Part shown: positions 17,036 through 25,780 of the stretch, piece by piece
Numbering within the stretch: the stretch's first letter is position 1
Layout: every line of letters starts with the position of its first letter
Position numbers and translations under genes: made by a program
NCBI GenBank assembly: GCA_025356335.1
Contig: JANXUF010000066.1
Location: 1-49,874 of the forward strand
Length of the DNA: 49,874 nucleotides
Source of the DNA: Actinomycetes bacterium
GTDB lineage: Bacteria; Actinomycetota; Acidimicrobiia; Acidimicrobiales; Ilumatobacteraceae
Direction: 5' to 3'
The notes under the pieces: model-generated
Databases searched by the model: none
Told to the model about the DNA's origin: nothing
The model's input: the letters and a program-made list of their open reading frames with translations, nothing else

Positions 17036-18775
17036 ATGAACAACCACCGATCCCGGCGCCTCCGCGCCGTGCCGGTTCTGCTGAGCCTCGGCCTCGTCGC
17101 CGCAGCCTGCAGCAGCTCGAGCTCGACAACCACCAGCGCTACCACCGCTTCCGGTGCATCCGCGACCACATCTGCCGCAGGAACGACAATTGCAGGGTCT
17201 GCGGCCACGACCACAGCCGGGACGAGCGGCGGGGCGACCACGGCAGCGGGCACAGCCGCCTCCGGCACCACCGCCGGTACGACTGCGTCGACCAACGCTC
17301 CGGCGACCGATGCCGATACGAAAAAGCGCTTGACGATGGTCGGCACGAACGGTCCGCAGGCGATGGACCCAGCCACCAGTGTCGTCACGTGTGAGGCCGA
17401 ACAGCTCCGCTGGGTCTACGACACGCTGATCCGTCTAAAGCCGGATGGCACGTTTGCACCCGGCCTGGCACAGAGCTGGGAAAGCCCAGATCCGTCGACG
17501 TTCACGCTGCACCTGCGGAAAGGTGTCAAGTTCCAGGACGGCACCGACTTTAATGCGACGGCTGTCAAGGACGAACTCGTTCGGGCGCAGACGGTGAAGA
17601 CGTCGACACAGGTCGGCTCGCTCTCGGCGATCACTTCGATCGACACGCCAGACGACTTCACGGTCACACTTCACCTCAAGTCGCCTCGCGCCGGCATCCT
17701 GCCGTCCATCTTCACCGGTATCGCCGGCATGATCCCGTCCCCCAAGGCAGTCGCCGCAGCTGGCGACACGTATGGCGCCAACGGTGCCGTTGGTGCCGGC
17801 CCGTGGGCGTTCGACAAGCTCACACCGACCGCTGACCTGCACGTCACGACATGGGACGGCTACTGGGATTCCGCCGACCGCTACCTCGCAGGCATCGACA
17901 TGCTCGGTGGTGCCTCGGAGTTCCAGACGAAGCGCATCGAATCCGGCGAACTGCAGTACGCGACGATGAAAGACGTGCAGTTGCCAGAGGCCCAGGCCGG
18001 CAAGAACGCCGGTGATGTCGACTTCAAACTGACGCCGACCACGCAGTACGCCGAGATCTATATCAACTGGACAAAGGCACCATTCGACAACGTGCTCGTC
18101 CGTCAGGCACTCGAGTACTCGCTCGACCGTGACCTGTTGGCGAAGTCGCTGACGCAGGGTTCTGCCACCGCTTCGAGCCAGCCGATGCCGACGAACAGCT
18201 GGGCCTACGACAAGAGCCTCGAAGGCATGTACCCGTACGACCCCGCCAAGGCCAAAGCACTGCTCGCTCAGGCAGGCTTCCCGAACGGCATCACCGTCGA
18301 CGTCGGTGCCATCAACTACCCGTACTACACGACGCTTTCACAGGCCGTGCAGGACATGGTCAAGGACTCCGGCTTCACTTTCAACCTGGTCACCGTCGCT
18401 CCTGCCGACATCAACAACCGCCTGTACAAGCTGAAGGACCTGCCGGTGGCGATCACCGCCTACTCCGGCAACAGCGATCCCGGCGTGACACTCGAAGCGA
18501 AGTTCAGCAGCACGGGCAACTCCAATCCCGCCGGAACAACGGTCGATGGCATCGACGCACTCCTCGCCAAGGGTGCAGCAAGCGTCGACCAGGCGACACG
18601 GGCAACGTCATACCAGCAGGTCGAGGATCTGGTGATGAAGAACGCACTGTCGATCCCGGTCTTCCACAACGGTGGCCTGGTGGCCTTCACGCCCAAATTG
18701 AAGGGCGTCGTCAAGGGCTACACGACCTGCCAGATGGGCGACTTCGTGTCGACCCCGGTGTACTTCCAGAAGTGA
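17036..18775 (+). CDS. ABC transporter substrate-binding lipoprotein, Dpp/Opp family 5
   Basis: 579 residues. N-terminal Arg-rich region, hydrophobic stretch and lipobox 'GLVAAAC' give lipid attachment at about Cys25. It is followed by a tether of roughly 70 residues made almost only of Ser, Thr, Ala and Gly. The mature SBP_bac_5 fold begins near 'TMVGTNGPQAMDPATSV' and shows 'LAQSWESPDPSTFTLHLRKG', 'VKFQDGTDFNATAVKDELVR' and a late 'RATSYQQVEDLVMKNALSIP'. It would capture peptides or, as often in this family, other small organic compounds outside the membrane. The matching permeases and ATPases lie 8 kb away (26722-30883), not beside it. A strong hairpin closes the gene. Confidence 0.9.
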   Translation: MNNHRSRRLRAVPVLLSLGLVAAACSSSSSTTTSATTASGASATTSAAGTTIAGSAATTTAGTSGGATTAAGTAASGTTAGTTASTNAPATDADTKKRLTMVGTNGPQAMDPATSVVTCEAEQLRWVYDTLIRLKPDGTFAPGLAQSWESPDPSTFTLHLRKGVKFQDGTDFNATAVKDELVRAQTVKTSTQVGSLSAITSIDTPDDFTVTLHLKSPRAGILPSIFTGIAGMIPSPKAVAAAGDTYGANGAVGAGPWAFDKLTPTADLHVTTWDGYWDSADRYLAGIDMLGGASEFQTKRIESGELQYATMKDVQLPEAQAGKNAGDVDFKLTPTTQYAEIYINWTKAPFDNVLVRQALEYSLDRDLLAKSLTQGSATASSQPMPTNSWAYDKSLEGMYPYDPAKAKALLAQAGFPNGITVDVGAINYPYYTTLSQAVQDMVKDSGFTFNLVTVAPADINNRLYKLKDLPVAITAYSGNSDPGVTLEAKFSSTGNSNPAGTTVDGIDALLAKGAASVDQATRATSYQQVEDLVMKNALSIPVFHNGGLVAFTPKLKGVVKGYTTCQMGDFVSTPVYFQK

Positions 18776-18810
18776 ACAATCCGGCTTGATGCCGACCTGA
18801 ATGACCACAC

Positions 18811-18842
18811 GAAGCGGGCAGCGCAACGGCGCTGCCCGCTTC
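18811..18842 (+). terminator. strong rho-independent-like hairpin
   Basis: Perfect 14-bp arms GAAGCGGGCAGCGC and GCGCTGCCCGCTTC with a 4-base loop (AACG), 36 bases after the lipoprotein gene. There is no long U-run. The next gene starts 46 bases later without an AT-rich promoter element, so part of the transcription may read through. Confidence 0.75.
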
Positions 18843-18888
18843 GCCGGTTTCAGGACGGACGGGTCACGAGAGAGAAAGCGACACAACC

Positions 18889-19617
18889 ATGGATTCCACA
18901 CTCGAAGATCGGCACCCCGTTCCCGAAGATCCGCGCCTGCGTATTGCCGTCTCCCGGCGGATGCTCGCCCGAAACGGGTGCGAGAGCATGGTTGCCGGGC
19001 ATGTCAGTGAGCGCTCAGCTGATGGAGAAGGATTCTGGGTATCGCCGTTCGGCTACTTCGACGAGACGACGCCGGCGATGGTCAACAAAGTGAGCTTCGA
19101 CATGCGCCGTCTGGAGGGCGATTGGGAGCCGTCCCCTGCCATCCAGTTCCACGCAGCGATCTACGACCAGCGGCCCGACGTCCGTTCGGTGATCCACACA
19201 CACTCGCACTACCTGTCAGTGTTCTCGACTGTCGGCAGGACGATCGGGATGTACAACGTCGGATCGGTCCTGTTCTGGGACGATCAGGTGCTGCATGCCG
19301 ACGACGGGACGAAGCCGCCAGTGGCCGGCAAGGAACTCGCCATGGAACTCGGCGACAAGCGCGTCGTGCTGATCAAGAATCACGGGGCGATCATCGCCTC
19401 GCAGTCACTGGAGCGGGCGACGATCGAGGCGATGATGCTCGAGGTCGCCGCCCGCTACCACATCGAGGCAGAGGCGATCGGCGGCACCGAATTGCCCGAG
19501 GCCGAAGTCGTCCGCGGACGCGCCGCATATCACAAGCACTTCCTACCGAACATGTGGGCGGCGAACGTTCGGCGTCTGCGGACATCCGACCCCGAGTTGT
19601 TCGCCGACGGCGAATGA
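18889..19617 (+). CDS. class II aldolase/adducin family protein
   Basis: 242 residues. Zinc-binding histidines are visible in 'SVIHTHSHYLSVF' (H-x-H) and 'LIKNHGAIIA' (third His), in the order usual for fuculose-phosphate-aldolase-like proteins. The acidic residue that normally precedes the first helix before HTHS (PS-x-E-x-x-x-H) is replaced: here 'EPSPAIQFHAAIYDQRPDV' has Ala at that place. Relatives without this Glu are often decarboxylases or hydrolase-like rather than aldolases. Overlaps the following CitE-type lyase by ATGA, and that one overlaps the CoA-transferase by GTGA, so the three form a tight operon. Role in C-C cleavage or decarboxylation is inferred. Confidence 0.82.
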   Translation: MDSTLEDRHPVPEDPRLRIAVSRRMLARNGCESMVAGHVSERSADGEGFWVSPFGYFDETTPAMVNKVSFDMRRLEGDWEPSPAIQFHAAIYDQRPDVRSVIHTHSHYLSVFSTVGRTIGMYNVGSVLFWDDQVLHADDGTKPPVAGKELAMELGDKRVVLIKNHGAIIASQSLERATIEAMMLEVAARYHIEAEAIGGTELPEAEVVRGRAAYHKHFLPNMWAANVRRLRTSDPELFADGE

Positions 19618-20558
19618 CGGCGACGTTCCGTCAGCCGCGGATCCGCAGTGCGTTGTTCGTTCCGGCCCAACGCGCTGACTTCATCGCCAAGGCCGACCAG
19701 CGCGGTGCCGACGCCGTGATCCTCGATCTCGAAGACGCAGTCTCGGAATCCGGGAAGGCGTCAGCTCGGGAGAACGCCGGCATCTGGCTCCGTGGACGGG
19801 CGGTCGAGCAGTCGCCACTGGCGACCGTCCGGATCAACTCGATCGGCGAGAGTGCCATCGAGCGTGACCTCGACGCCGTCGTGCACCCGTCGCTGCTCGC
19901 CGTGCTCGTACCCAAGGTGCGGTCAGCGGACGAGATTGTCGAGGTCGCCGAGTTGCTCAGTTGGTTCGAGGGCAAACGAGGCATGCAACGCGGTGCCGTC
20001 CGAATCTGGCCGATCATCGAGACGGCGGAGGCGGTGCGCGACGCCAACGCCATCGCCGCCGCGAGTGCCCGCGTCGCCTACATGGGCGGCGGGACGTCCG
20101 AGCAGGGCGATCTCGCCAGGGAGATCGGGTTCGAGTGGAGCCTCGACGGTGCCGAGACGCTCTACATCCGCAGTCATGTGCTCGTCGCCGCGAGGGCTGC
20201 AGGTGTGCAGAATCCGATGACCGGGTTGGTCTCCGGACTCGCCGACGTGGACGAGGTGCGGGCCTTCGCCCTCTCCGCCCGTCGGCTCGGCTACGCCGGG
20301 ATGATGGTGATCCATCCGGCTCACGTCACCGTCGTCAACGAGGTTTTCACACCGACCGCCGCTCAACTGCGTGAGGCGACACGGATGATCGCCGTACTCG
20401 ATCGAGCGGGAGCGGACGGCTTCGGTGCCGTCAACCACGACGGTCGAATGATCGACATCGCCATGGCGCGCACTGCCGTGGCGATGATGGAGGACGCTGC
20501 CCGATCCGATGTAGGCCGTCCCCGTTCCGCCACACGCAGCTGGAAAGAGACACCGTGA
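19614..20558 (+). CDS. HpcH/HpaI-CitE family lyase (copy 3)
   Basis: 314 residues; ATG inside the stop of the aldolase-like gene. The most canonical of the four copies: 'DAVILDLEDAVSESGK' (intact DLEDA), 'TVRINSIGE' substrate Arg/Asn, 'WPIIETAEAV' Glu ligand, 'GDLAREIGFEWSLDGAETLY', and 'GYAGMMVIHPAHVTVVNEVF'. The expected product is a malyl-, citramalyl- or beta-methylmalyl-CoA-type lyase. The C-terminal lid includes 'GFGAVNHDGRMIDIAMA'. Located between the aldolase-like protein and a two-domain CoA-transferase, suggesting that the acid is charged with CoA and then split to an acyl-CoA and pyruvate or glyoxylate. Confidence 0.88.
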   Translation: MTATFRQPRIRSALFVPAQRADFIAKADQRGADAVILDLEDAVSESGKASARENAGIWLRGRAVEQSPLATVRINSIGESAIERDLDAVVHPSLLAVLVPKVRSADEIVEVAELLSWFEGKRGMQRGAVRIWPIIETAEAVRDANAIAAASARVAYMGGGTSEQGDLAREIGFEWSLDGAETLYIRSHVLVAARAAGVQNPMTGLVSGLADVDEVRAFALSARRLGYAGMMVIHPAHVTVVNEVFTPTAAQLREATRMIAVLDRAGADGFGAVNHDGRMIDIAMARTAVAMMEDAARSDVGRPRSATRSWKETP

Positions 20559-22936
20559 CAGCACCACAGACGCAGATCTTCGACGGCCTGCGAGTCGTCG
20601 ACTTCAGTTCCGGCATGGCCGGCCCGCTGGCATCGATGATGCTCGCCGATCACGGCGCCGACGTCATCAAGGTCGAGCCGGCAAACGGCGAATGGGCGCG
20701 GTCGATGCCTGCCTTCCTCCAGTGGAACCGCGGTAAACGGAGCATCCAGGTCGATCTGCACTCGCCGGACGGCGCTGCGGCGGCGCGTCAACTGGTGCTG
20801 AGCGCTGACATCCTCATCGCCTCAGACGTCGCGGCACTGCTGCGATTGATCGCCGTCGACCAGGCCTCGCTAGACGTCGAAAACCCTGCGCTGATCACCT
20901 GTACGATCGCCGGTTTCGCCTCGGTTGGCGGCACAGAGCAAGCAACCCGACCGATGCCGACGTCGAAGGCCTACGAGGGCATCGTCGCCGCGGCGATCGG
21001 CAGAATGACGGATCTCGACCAACTGAGCGGCGGCCACCCTGGCAAGCGGTACGACGAACCGGCTTTCACGGCGGCACCCGTCGCATCCTACGGTGCCTCG
21101 CAGTTGGCGGTCCAGGGCATCGTCGCCGCACTACTGCAGCGCACGAGGACAGGGCGCGGACAGCACGTGACGACCAGTCTGCTGCAGGGCTCGATGGCCT
21201 TCGTCATGCGTCAGGAACTCGGCCGCTCGACCGACGGCGCGCCGTCAAAGGCGATTCTGCCGTCGACGCATCGGGGGATCGAGCTGTGTTTCCTGACGGC
21301 AGAGTGCTCCGACGGCCGCTATATCCAGATGTGTGCCCGTCAGGACCGGCACTTCCACGACTGGCTGCGCGCCGTCGGCCTCGCCCACGTGCTCGAGGAG
21401 CCGAGATATGCGAAGGCGCCGATGGGCATCTTCACCGTCGGCGACGTCGATGAATTGGAAGTGCAGCTGCGCGAACGCATGCGGACGAAGTCGCAGGCCG
21501 AGTGGATGCGGGTGTTCATCGAGGACTTCGACGTCGGATCGGACCCCTTCCTGACCCCAGCCGAATTCCTGCATCATTCCGACATGATCGACAACGCCAG
21601 GGTCGTCGACATCGTCGATCCGATCGTCGGTGTAATCCGCGAACTCGGCCCGCTCGTCCAGCTCTCGGCGACGCCAGCGGTGATCGAGCGCAGCGCACCG
21701 GTCTTCGGGGCCACCGATGTCGATCCCGCCGCGCCATGGCTCGCTGGACGAACCGAACTCGCCACGCTGACCGTGACAGGTGCCGGCGACGACGGGCTTC
21801 CGCCGTTGAACGGTGTGACGATCCTCGAAGTCGCCTACTACATCGCCGGCCCTTTGGCGACGGCGATCCTCGCCGAGATGGGCGCGCGGGTCATCAAGGT
21901 CGAACCGTTGGAGGGCGACCCGTACCGGCGAACCGGACTGCAGAGCGCCAAGTTCCTGCACGGAAAGGAGAGCCTGACGCTCGACCTGAAGCATCCGGTC
22001 GGCCGCCGGTCGGTCGATGAGCTCATCCAGCGCTCGGATGTCGTGGTGCACAGCTTCCGTGCGAACGCTGCGGTCAAACTCGGGCTCGATCCAGCCGCCG
22101 TGCACGCCCGCAATCCACAGGCCGTCCACCTGTATGCCGCCTCCTACGGATCGAAAGGCCCACAGAGAGACCGTGCCGCCTTCCACTCGACGCCGAACGC
22201 GCTGACGGGCGGCGGTATCAAGCAGGCGGGCCGCCGCAACTCGCCGGTCAACGATTCGTATGCCGATCCCGGCAGCGCCCTCGGTGCGGCGACGGCGATC
22301 CTGTTCGGGCTGTGGGCCCGTCATCGCACCGAAAGCGCGCAGGCGATGGAGACGACGATGTTGGCGAGCACCGGGTACATCCATTCAGCCGACATGCTCG
22401 ACTACGACGGTGCTCCGCCATTCGTCATCGCCGACGCCGAGCAGCGAGGCCTCGGCAGTCGGTACCGGTTGTATCGCAGTAGCGACGGCTTCATCTTCGT
22501 TGCTGCACTGCAGCCGCAGGAGTGGGCCGCGCTCCTCACTGTGCTCGATCGTCGGGATCTCGCCGATGTCCTCGACGACGATGCCATCGCCACGGCGTTG
22601 GAACAGGCATTCGCGTCGGCCGGCAGTGACCACTGGGAAGCTGCATTGTCGGCTGCCGGCGTCGGCGTCACGGCGGTCTACGGGCGGACGTTCGACCACT
22701 GGCTCGAGGAGCACGGACTGCTCACGCCGATGGAACACCCGCTCTTCGGGGCATATTGGCGGCTGCCGGCGAAGGTCGGGTTCTCCGCCTCCGCGCCGGC
22801 GTTCGGACCGGCCTGTGCTGCAGGCGAGCAATCCTGCGACCTACTCGCCGAACTCGGGTTCGATCAACAGCAGATCGACGAACTGATCGCCAGCAACGTG
22901 ACCAGCGACGGGCGCATCAAACCGACCGCCGAGTAG
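20555..22936 (+). CDS. two-domain CaiB/BaiF (family III) CoA-transferase, paralogue
   Basis: 793 residues, GTG start overlapping the lyase stop. Two transferase domains open with 'GLRVVDFSSGMAGPLASMML' and 'GVTILEVAYYIAGPLATAIL'. Domain 2 has 'VNDSYADPGSALGAATAIL' with the candidate catalytic Asp; domain 1 has 'AFTAAPVASYGASQLA' with none, the same asymmetry as in the protein at 11545. The linker (about 370-410) is the least conserved part. Each copy sits with a different CitE-type lyase, so the two may process two different acids or two steps of one route. Ends 23 bases before a large palindrome separating it from a convergent amidohydrolase. Confidence 0.88.
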   Translation: MTAPQTQIFDGLRVVDFSSGMAGPLASMMLADHGADVIKVEPANGEWARSMPAFLQWNRGKRSIQVDLHSPDGAAAARQLVLSADILIASDVAALLRLIAVDQASLDVENPALITCTIAGFASVGGTEQATRPMPTSKAYEGIVAAAIGRMTDLDQLSGGHPGKRYDEPAFTAAPVASYGASQLAVQGIVAALLQRTRTGRGQHVTTSLLQGSMAFVMRQELGRSTDGAPSKAILPSTHRGIELCFLTAECSDGRYIQMCARQDRHFHDWLRAVGLAHVLEEPRYAKAPMGIFTVGDVDELEVQLRERMRTKSQAEWMRVFIEDFDVGSDPFLTPAEFLHHSDMIDNARVVDIVDPIVGVIRELGPLVQLSATPAVIERSAPVFGATDVDPAAPWLAGRTELATLTVTGAGDDGLPPLNGVTILEVAYYIAGPLATAILAEMGARVIKVEPLEGDPYRRTGLQSAKFLHGKESLTLDLKHPVGRRSVDELIQRSDVVVHSFRANAAVKLGLDPAAVHARNPQAVHLYAASYGSKGPQRDRAAFHSTPNALTGGGIKQAGRRNSPVNDSYADPGSALGAATAILFGLWARHRTESAQAMETTMLASTGYIHSADMLDYDGAPPFVIADAEQRGLGSRYRLYRSSDGFIFVAALQPQEWAALLTVLDRRDLADVLDDDAIATALEQAFASAGSDHWEAALSAAGVGVTAVYGRTFDHWLEEHGLLTPMEHPLFGAYWRLPAKVGFSASAPAFGPACAAGEQSCDLLAELGFDQQQIDELIASNVTSDGRIKPTAE

Positions 22937-22958
22937 CGCGAGCGTCAGGTGATGCCGT

Positions 22959-23006
22959 CCCGTGTCACCGAATGTGCACGCAATCGGCGACATTCGGTGA
23001 CACGGG
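22959..23006. terminator. long perfect palindrome between convergent genes
   Basis: Perfect 17-bp arms: CCCGTGTCACCGAATGT (22959-22975) and ACATTCGGTGACACGGG (22990-23006), with a 14-base loop. It is followed by a smaller CCC-TTCG-GGG hairpin. Convergent genes end at 22936 and 23018. No U-tract. It would stop transcription from both sides, or it may be a dispersed palindromic repeat. Confidence 0.65.
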
Positions 23007-23017
23007 CCCTTCGGGGG

Positions 23018-24196
23018 TCAGGCGCTGGCGGGGATGCGGTCGAGGATCGCCGGACTCGGCCGGCTGACTTCTGTGAGGTCGATGCCGTACAGTTCGGAAA
23101 CCGTCGTCAGCGTCAATTTCTCGACGGTTTCGGCGTCGACTCCGGCGGCGGCAGTCTCACGTCCGATCGATTCGAGCGATCGAGGCCACGTCGATGCACC
23201 GTGCGGATAGTCGCCTGACCACATGAAATGGTCCGAACCCGTGAAGCGGAGGTTGTTGAGGCCGATCTCGTCGTTGATGTACGTCAGGAAGACGTTGCGG
23301 CGGAAGTAGTCGGACGGCTTCATCGTCAGGCCGTGGTCGAGCTTCCCCCAGAAACCCCGGTAGCCAGAATCGAGCCGCTGTTCCATGACCGCCGCATAGT
23401 TGATGCCACCTTCTGCGCCGACGAACCTGAGGTCTGGATGCCGTTCGAAGGTCCCGGCGACGATCAGTTCACACAGCGATCGCTGCATCTCGTCACGGGT
23501 TCGGAATGAGAAGTAGTAGCTGGACTCGACGCTGCTGCCGAACGTACTGAGCTGGCGGCTCTCGCGCTGGCCGGCGAGTGTGTGGATCGCCATCGGCATG
23601 TCGAGGTCGACAGCTGCGGCCCACAGGGTGTCGTAACGCGGGTCGAAGAAGCTGTCCCAGTCCGGTGGCGATGTCCACAGCAAACCGCCCTTCAGGCCGA
23701 GGCCCCTGGCGCGTTCCATCTCGGCGACGCCACGATCGGCATCCCAGGCCGGGATGAGTGCGTGGCCGATCAGACGAACAGGGTCGGTCGAGCAGAACTC
23801 GGCGAGCCAGTCGTTGTACACCCGGAAGCAGGCTTCCTGCAGTTCTGGGTCGTCGAGCTGCAGCAACGCCAGGCCGGCGGTCGGATAGAGGACATCGGCG
23901 ACGGTATCGTCGAGCCATAGATCCACCAGCCGTTCGACCGGGTTCGTTCCGCCGCCGGAACCGATGCCGGCATCAGGGTCCGCTTGCAGCAGCGCGTCGA
24001 CCTCGGCGTTGGATGCTCCGGCTGACGCCGACAGAGTGAGATCGACCCCCCTGGTCAAGCCAGGCGCAGTGAAGTACCAATGATGATTGTCGGGGTTCTG
24101 GGTCGCCCGTGGGGCCCGCCTGCGTAGATGCGCCGGCAACCGTTCGACCCACAGGTTCGCCGGTTCGACAACGTGCGAGTCAGCAGAGATAAGCAT
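23018..24196 (-). CDS. amidohydrolase-2 family protein
   Basis: 392 residues from the ATG at 24196, which has AAAGGGGACC in front; a longer frame to 24238 lacks a ribosome site. Motifs: 'ISADSHVVEPANLW' (D-x-H-x-x-E), 'MAIHTLAGQ' barrel His, 'VGAEGGINYAAVMEQRLD', and 'SGDYPHGASTWPRS' with the late Asp. It shows 'VADVLYPTAGLALLQLDDPE' and 'VYNDWLAEF', as in its paralogues. Length and loop sequence differ from the 365-residue pair, so the substrate is probably different. Monocistronic and divergent from the bicupin operon at 24355, with a shared 158-base control region. Confidence 0.82.
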   Translation of the reverse strand: MLISADSHVVEPANLWVERLPAHLRRRAPRATQNPDNHHWYFTAPGLTRGVDLTLSASAGASNAEVDALLQADPDAGIGSGGGTNPVERLVDLWLDDTVADVLYPTAGLALLQLDDPELQEACFRVYNDWLAEFCSTDPVRLIGHALIPAWDADRGVAEMERARGLGLKGGLLWTSPPDWDSFFDPRYDTLWAAAVDLDMPMAIHTLAGQRESRQLSTFGSSVESSYYFSFRTRDEMQRSLCELIVAGTFERHPDLRFVGAEGGINYAAVMEQRLDSGYRGFWGKLDHGLTMKPSDYFRRNVFLTYINDEIGLNNLRFTGSDHFMWSGDYPHGASTWPRSLESIGRETAAAGVDAETVEKLTLTTVSELYGIDLTEVSRPSPAILDRIPASA

Positions 24197-24302
24197 GGAT
24201 GGTCCCCTTTGTGAGTGATGCACGCGTTGTCGGTGCATTCGCGGTCTCCGCCGTTTATCGCGGGCACTGCAGTCTTTCGCATCACCGGTTCGCTGTCAAT
24301 GC

Positions 24303-24318
24303 TATCTTTATAATGATA
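24303..24318 (+). promoter_or_regulatory. promoter with near-perfect 16-bp palindrome over the -10 box
   Basis: TATCTTTATAATGATA: the arms TATC/GATA and the centre TTATAA are symmetric; only one base pair on each side breaks perfect symmetry. It contains the consensus -10 hexamer TATAAT at 24309-24314, 41 bases before the GTG of the bicupin gene. A repressor bound here would block RNA polymerase directly. Confidence 0.6.
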
Positions 24319-24354
24319 ACGTGTTCTGCTTGGGGAAAGTGAAGGGATGTACGG

Positions 24355-25131
24355 GTGGCCGGAATCACGATTGTCCATGCGATCGACAGCATCGAGACGG
24401 AGTCGTATGCGGCACCGGATCACGTCGTTGTCGGCACAAGCACGAGCCGGATCGTCAGCCCACAGCCGCACTCGCTCTGGCTCGTGACAGCCGAACTGGC
24501 GGCCGGCAGTCAGTTGCAGTTTCCTGCGCAGCACGGTGACGAAGCCGTCTACGTGACGAGCGGATCGCTCAATGTCGACGGACGCAACTGTCCTGCGCAG
24601 GGCACGGTGGTCATCGAGTCGAAGGCGCATCCCGTACTGCGCGCTCTGCAACCGACGACGATCGTGCACGTCGGTCCTAACGATCCGACGGTGCCGTCTG
24701 GAGGCCTCAACGGACCCGTCGATCATGAAGGCGATCATGTCCACATCGTCGGACCCGGTGGAACGTACGCAGCGATCGAACCGGGCAGAGATACCCACTA
24801 CTACGCCGATTCGACATGCAAAACCTGCCGTTTGACGCTGCTGTACACGTCTCGCTCCGTTCCGTACGTATCGAGCACCCACAGCCACTCGGTCGACGAA
24901 CTGATCCACGTGATGTGGGGTGAACTGCGACTCGGCAGCCAGGTGGTGAAGCCGGGCGACACGGTCGCTGTCGCCGCCGACCGCCGCTACGGATTTCGCA
25001 GCGGCCCAGAGGGATTCGGCTTCTTGAACTACCGCAGCGACGCCTCCCAGCAGGTGGTCGCCCGAGGGTCAGAGCCCCGGTTGGAGGGTGGTCTCGTCAA
25101 CGGACTGACTGCTGTGATGGACCTCCGATGA
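24355..25131 (+). CDS. bicupin protein with conserved STC-x-TCR motif (copy 1)
   Basis: 258 residues from a GTG with GGAAAGTGAAGGGA upstream. Two cupin barrels. The first has 'HGDEAVYVTSGSLNVDG' (about 62-78), with a single His and acidic partner. The second has 'STHSHSVDELIHVMWGEL' (about 179-196), with an H-x-H-x4-E metal site. Between them both copies in the window share 'YADSTC-x-TCR', a C-x2-C pair not usual in cupins; it may bind metal or be redox active. The bicupin fold is used by gentisate-type dioxygenases, oxalate decarboxylases and sugar-acid isomerases. I cannot choose among these; ring oxygenation is one option. First gene of the cupin-lyase-transporter run. Confidence 0.78.
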   Translation: MAGITIVHAIDSIETESYAAPDHVVVGTSTSRIVSPQPHSLWLVTAELAAGSQLQFPAQHGDEAVYVTSGSLNVDGRNCPAQGTVVIESKAHPVLRALQPTTIVHVGPNDPTVPSGGLNGPVDHEGDHVHIVGPGGTYAAIEPGRDTHYYADSTCKTCRLTLLYTSRSVPYVSSTHSHSVDELIHVMWGELRLGSQVVKPGDTVAVAADRRYGFRSGPEGFGFLNYRSDASQQVVARGSEPRLEGGLVNGLTAVMDLR

Positions 25132-25207
25132 GGGCGATGAACGGTGCGGCCACAGGGCCCCGGCTTGACACCTGGATGCCTCGTGAATGAAGATTACTGC
25201 AAGCTAA

Positions 25208-25224
25208 ATCAATATAATGTTGAT
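25208..25224 (+). promoter_or_regulatory. promoter with 17-bp dyad over the -10 box
   Basis: ATCAA-TATAATG-TTGAT: 5-bp perfect arms flank the -10 hexamer TATAAT (25213-25218). It lies 50 bases before the GTG at 25274 and 77 bases after the bicupin gene, so the cupin-lyase-permease operon has its own control point. Confidence 0.6.
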
Positions 25225-25273
25225 ACAGCAAGGGGATCGGCGACAGTCGCCCCAGACGAAGGGGGTCCGCGCC

Positions 25274-25780
25274 GTGCTAGTTGACGCGAACAGCGTTTTC
25301 TTCCTGAACGTGAACGATGTCGAGTTCATGGACCTGACAGCCAATCGCGACAAGGCGCGGCCGGCCAAGGGCAGCGAGGCGAAGATCAAGTGGCTCGGAG
25401 GCCCGCCCGAAACGGGTCCGTGGGTGTACTACATCGAGCATCCGGCCAACGCCATCGTCAAGCCGCACAAGCACCTGGCGCCACGTATCGAGTACGTGCT
25501 CGACGGTGAGCTGGAGTTCTTCCTCGGTGCCGACGCCATTGCCTGGTTTCGCGGCGACACGTCGATCAGCGGCACGCTGCACGGTGCCGGCTCGATGTCG
25601 TACGTCCCGTCTGGGACCGTCTATGCCTACCGCATCACGCAGGCTTCGAAGTTCCTGCACGTGTTCTACGAGAATCCCATCGGCCGCACGATCCACGTCG
25701 GCGATGAAAACGTTACTCAGACGAGCACCGAACCAACCATCGAATCGAACGAACAAACCGAGGAGCACGCGCATGGGTAA
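25274..25780 (+). CDS. single-domain cupin protein
   Basis: 168 residues starting at GTG 25274, with GAAGGGGG 9-16 bases upstream. The frame is open further back to 25217, but that part overlaps the promoter. One cupin barrel: 'VKPHKHLAPRIEYVLDGELE' gives H-x-H-x5-E, close to the standard metal site, and the second motif is 'YVPSGTVYAYR', without a clear third His. The N-terminus 'FFLNVNDVEFMDL' and the Gln/Glu/Thr-rich tail are unassigned. Ends 8 bases inside the following lyase gene, so translation is coupled. Small cupins in catabolic clusters serve as isomerases, dioxygenases or ligand sensors; no choice can be made from sequence. Confidence 0.75.
   Translation: MLVDANSVFFLNVNDVEFMDLTANRDKARPAKGSEAKIKWLGGPPETGPWVYYIEHPANAIVKPHKHLAPRIEYVLDGELEFFLGADAIAWFRGDTSISGTLHGAGSMSYVPSGTVYAYRITQASKFLHVFYENPIGRTIHVGDENVTQTSTEPTIESNEQTEEHAHG

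Noticed and set aside
22959..23006. A CRISPR-like repeat or phage attachment site
   Set aside because: There is one palindrome with no repeated units or spacers and no integrase next to it. A terminator or dispersed palindrome explains it better.
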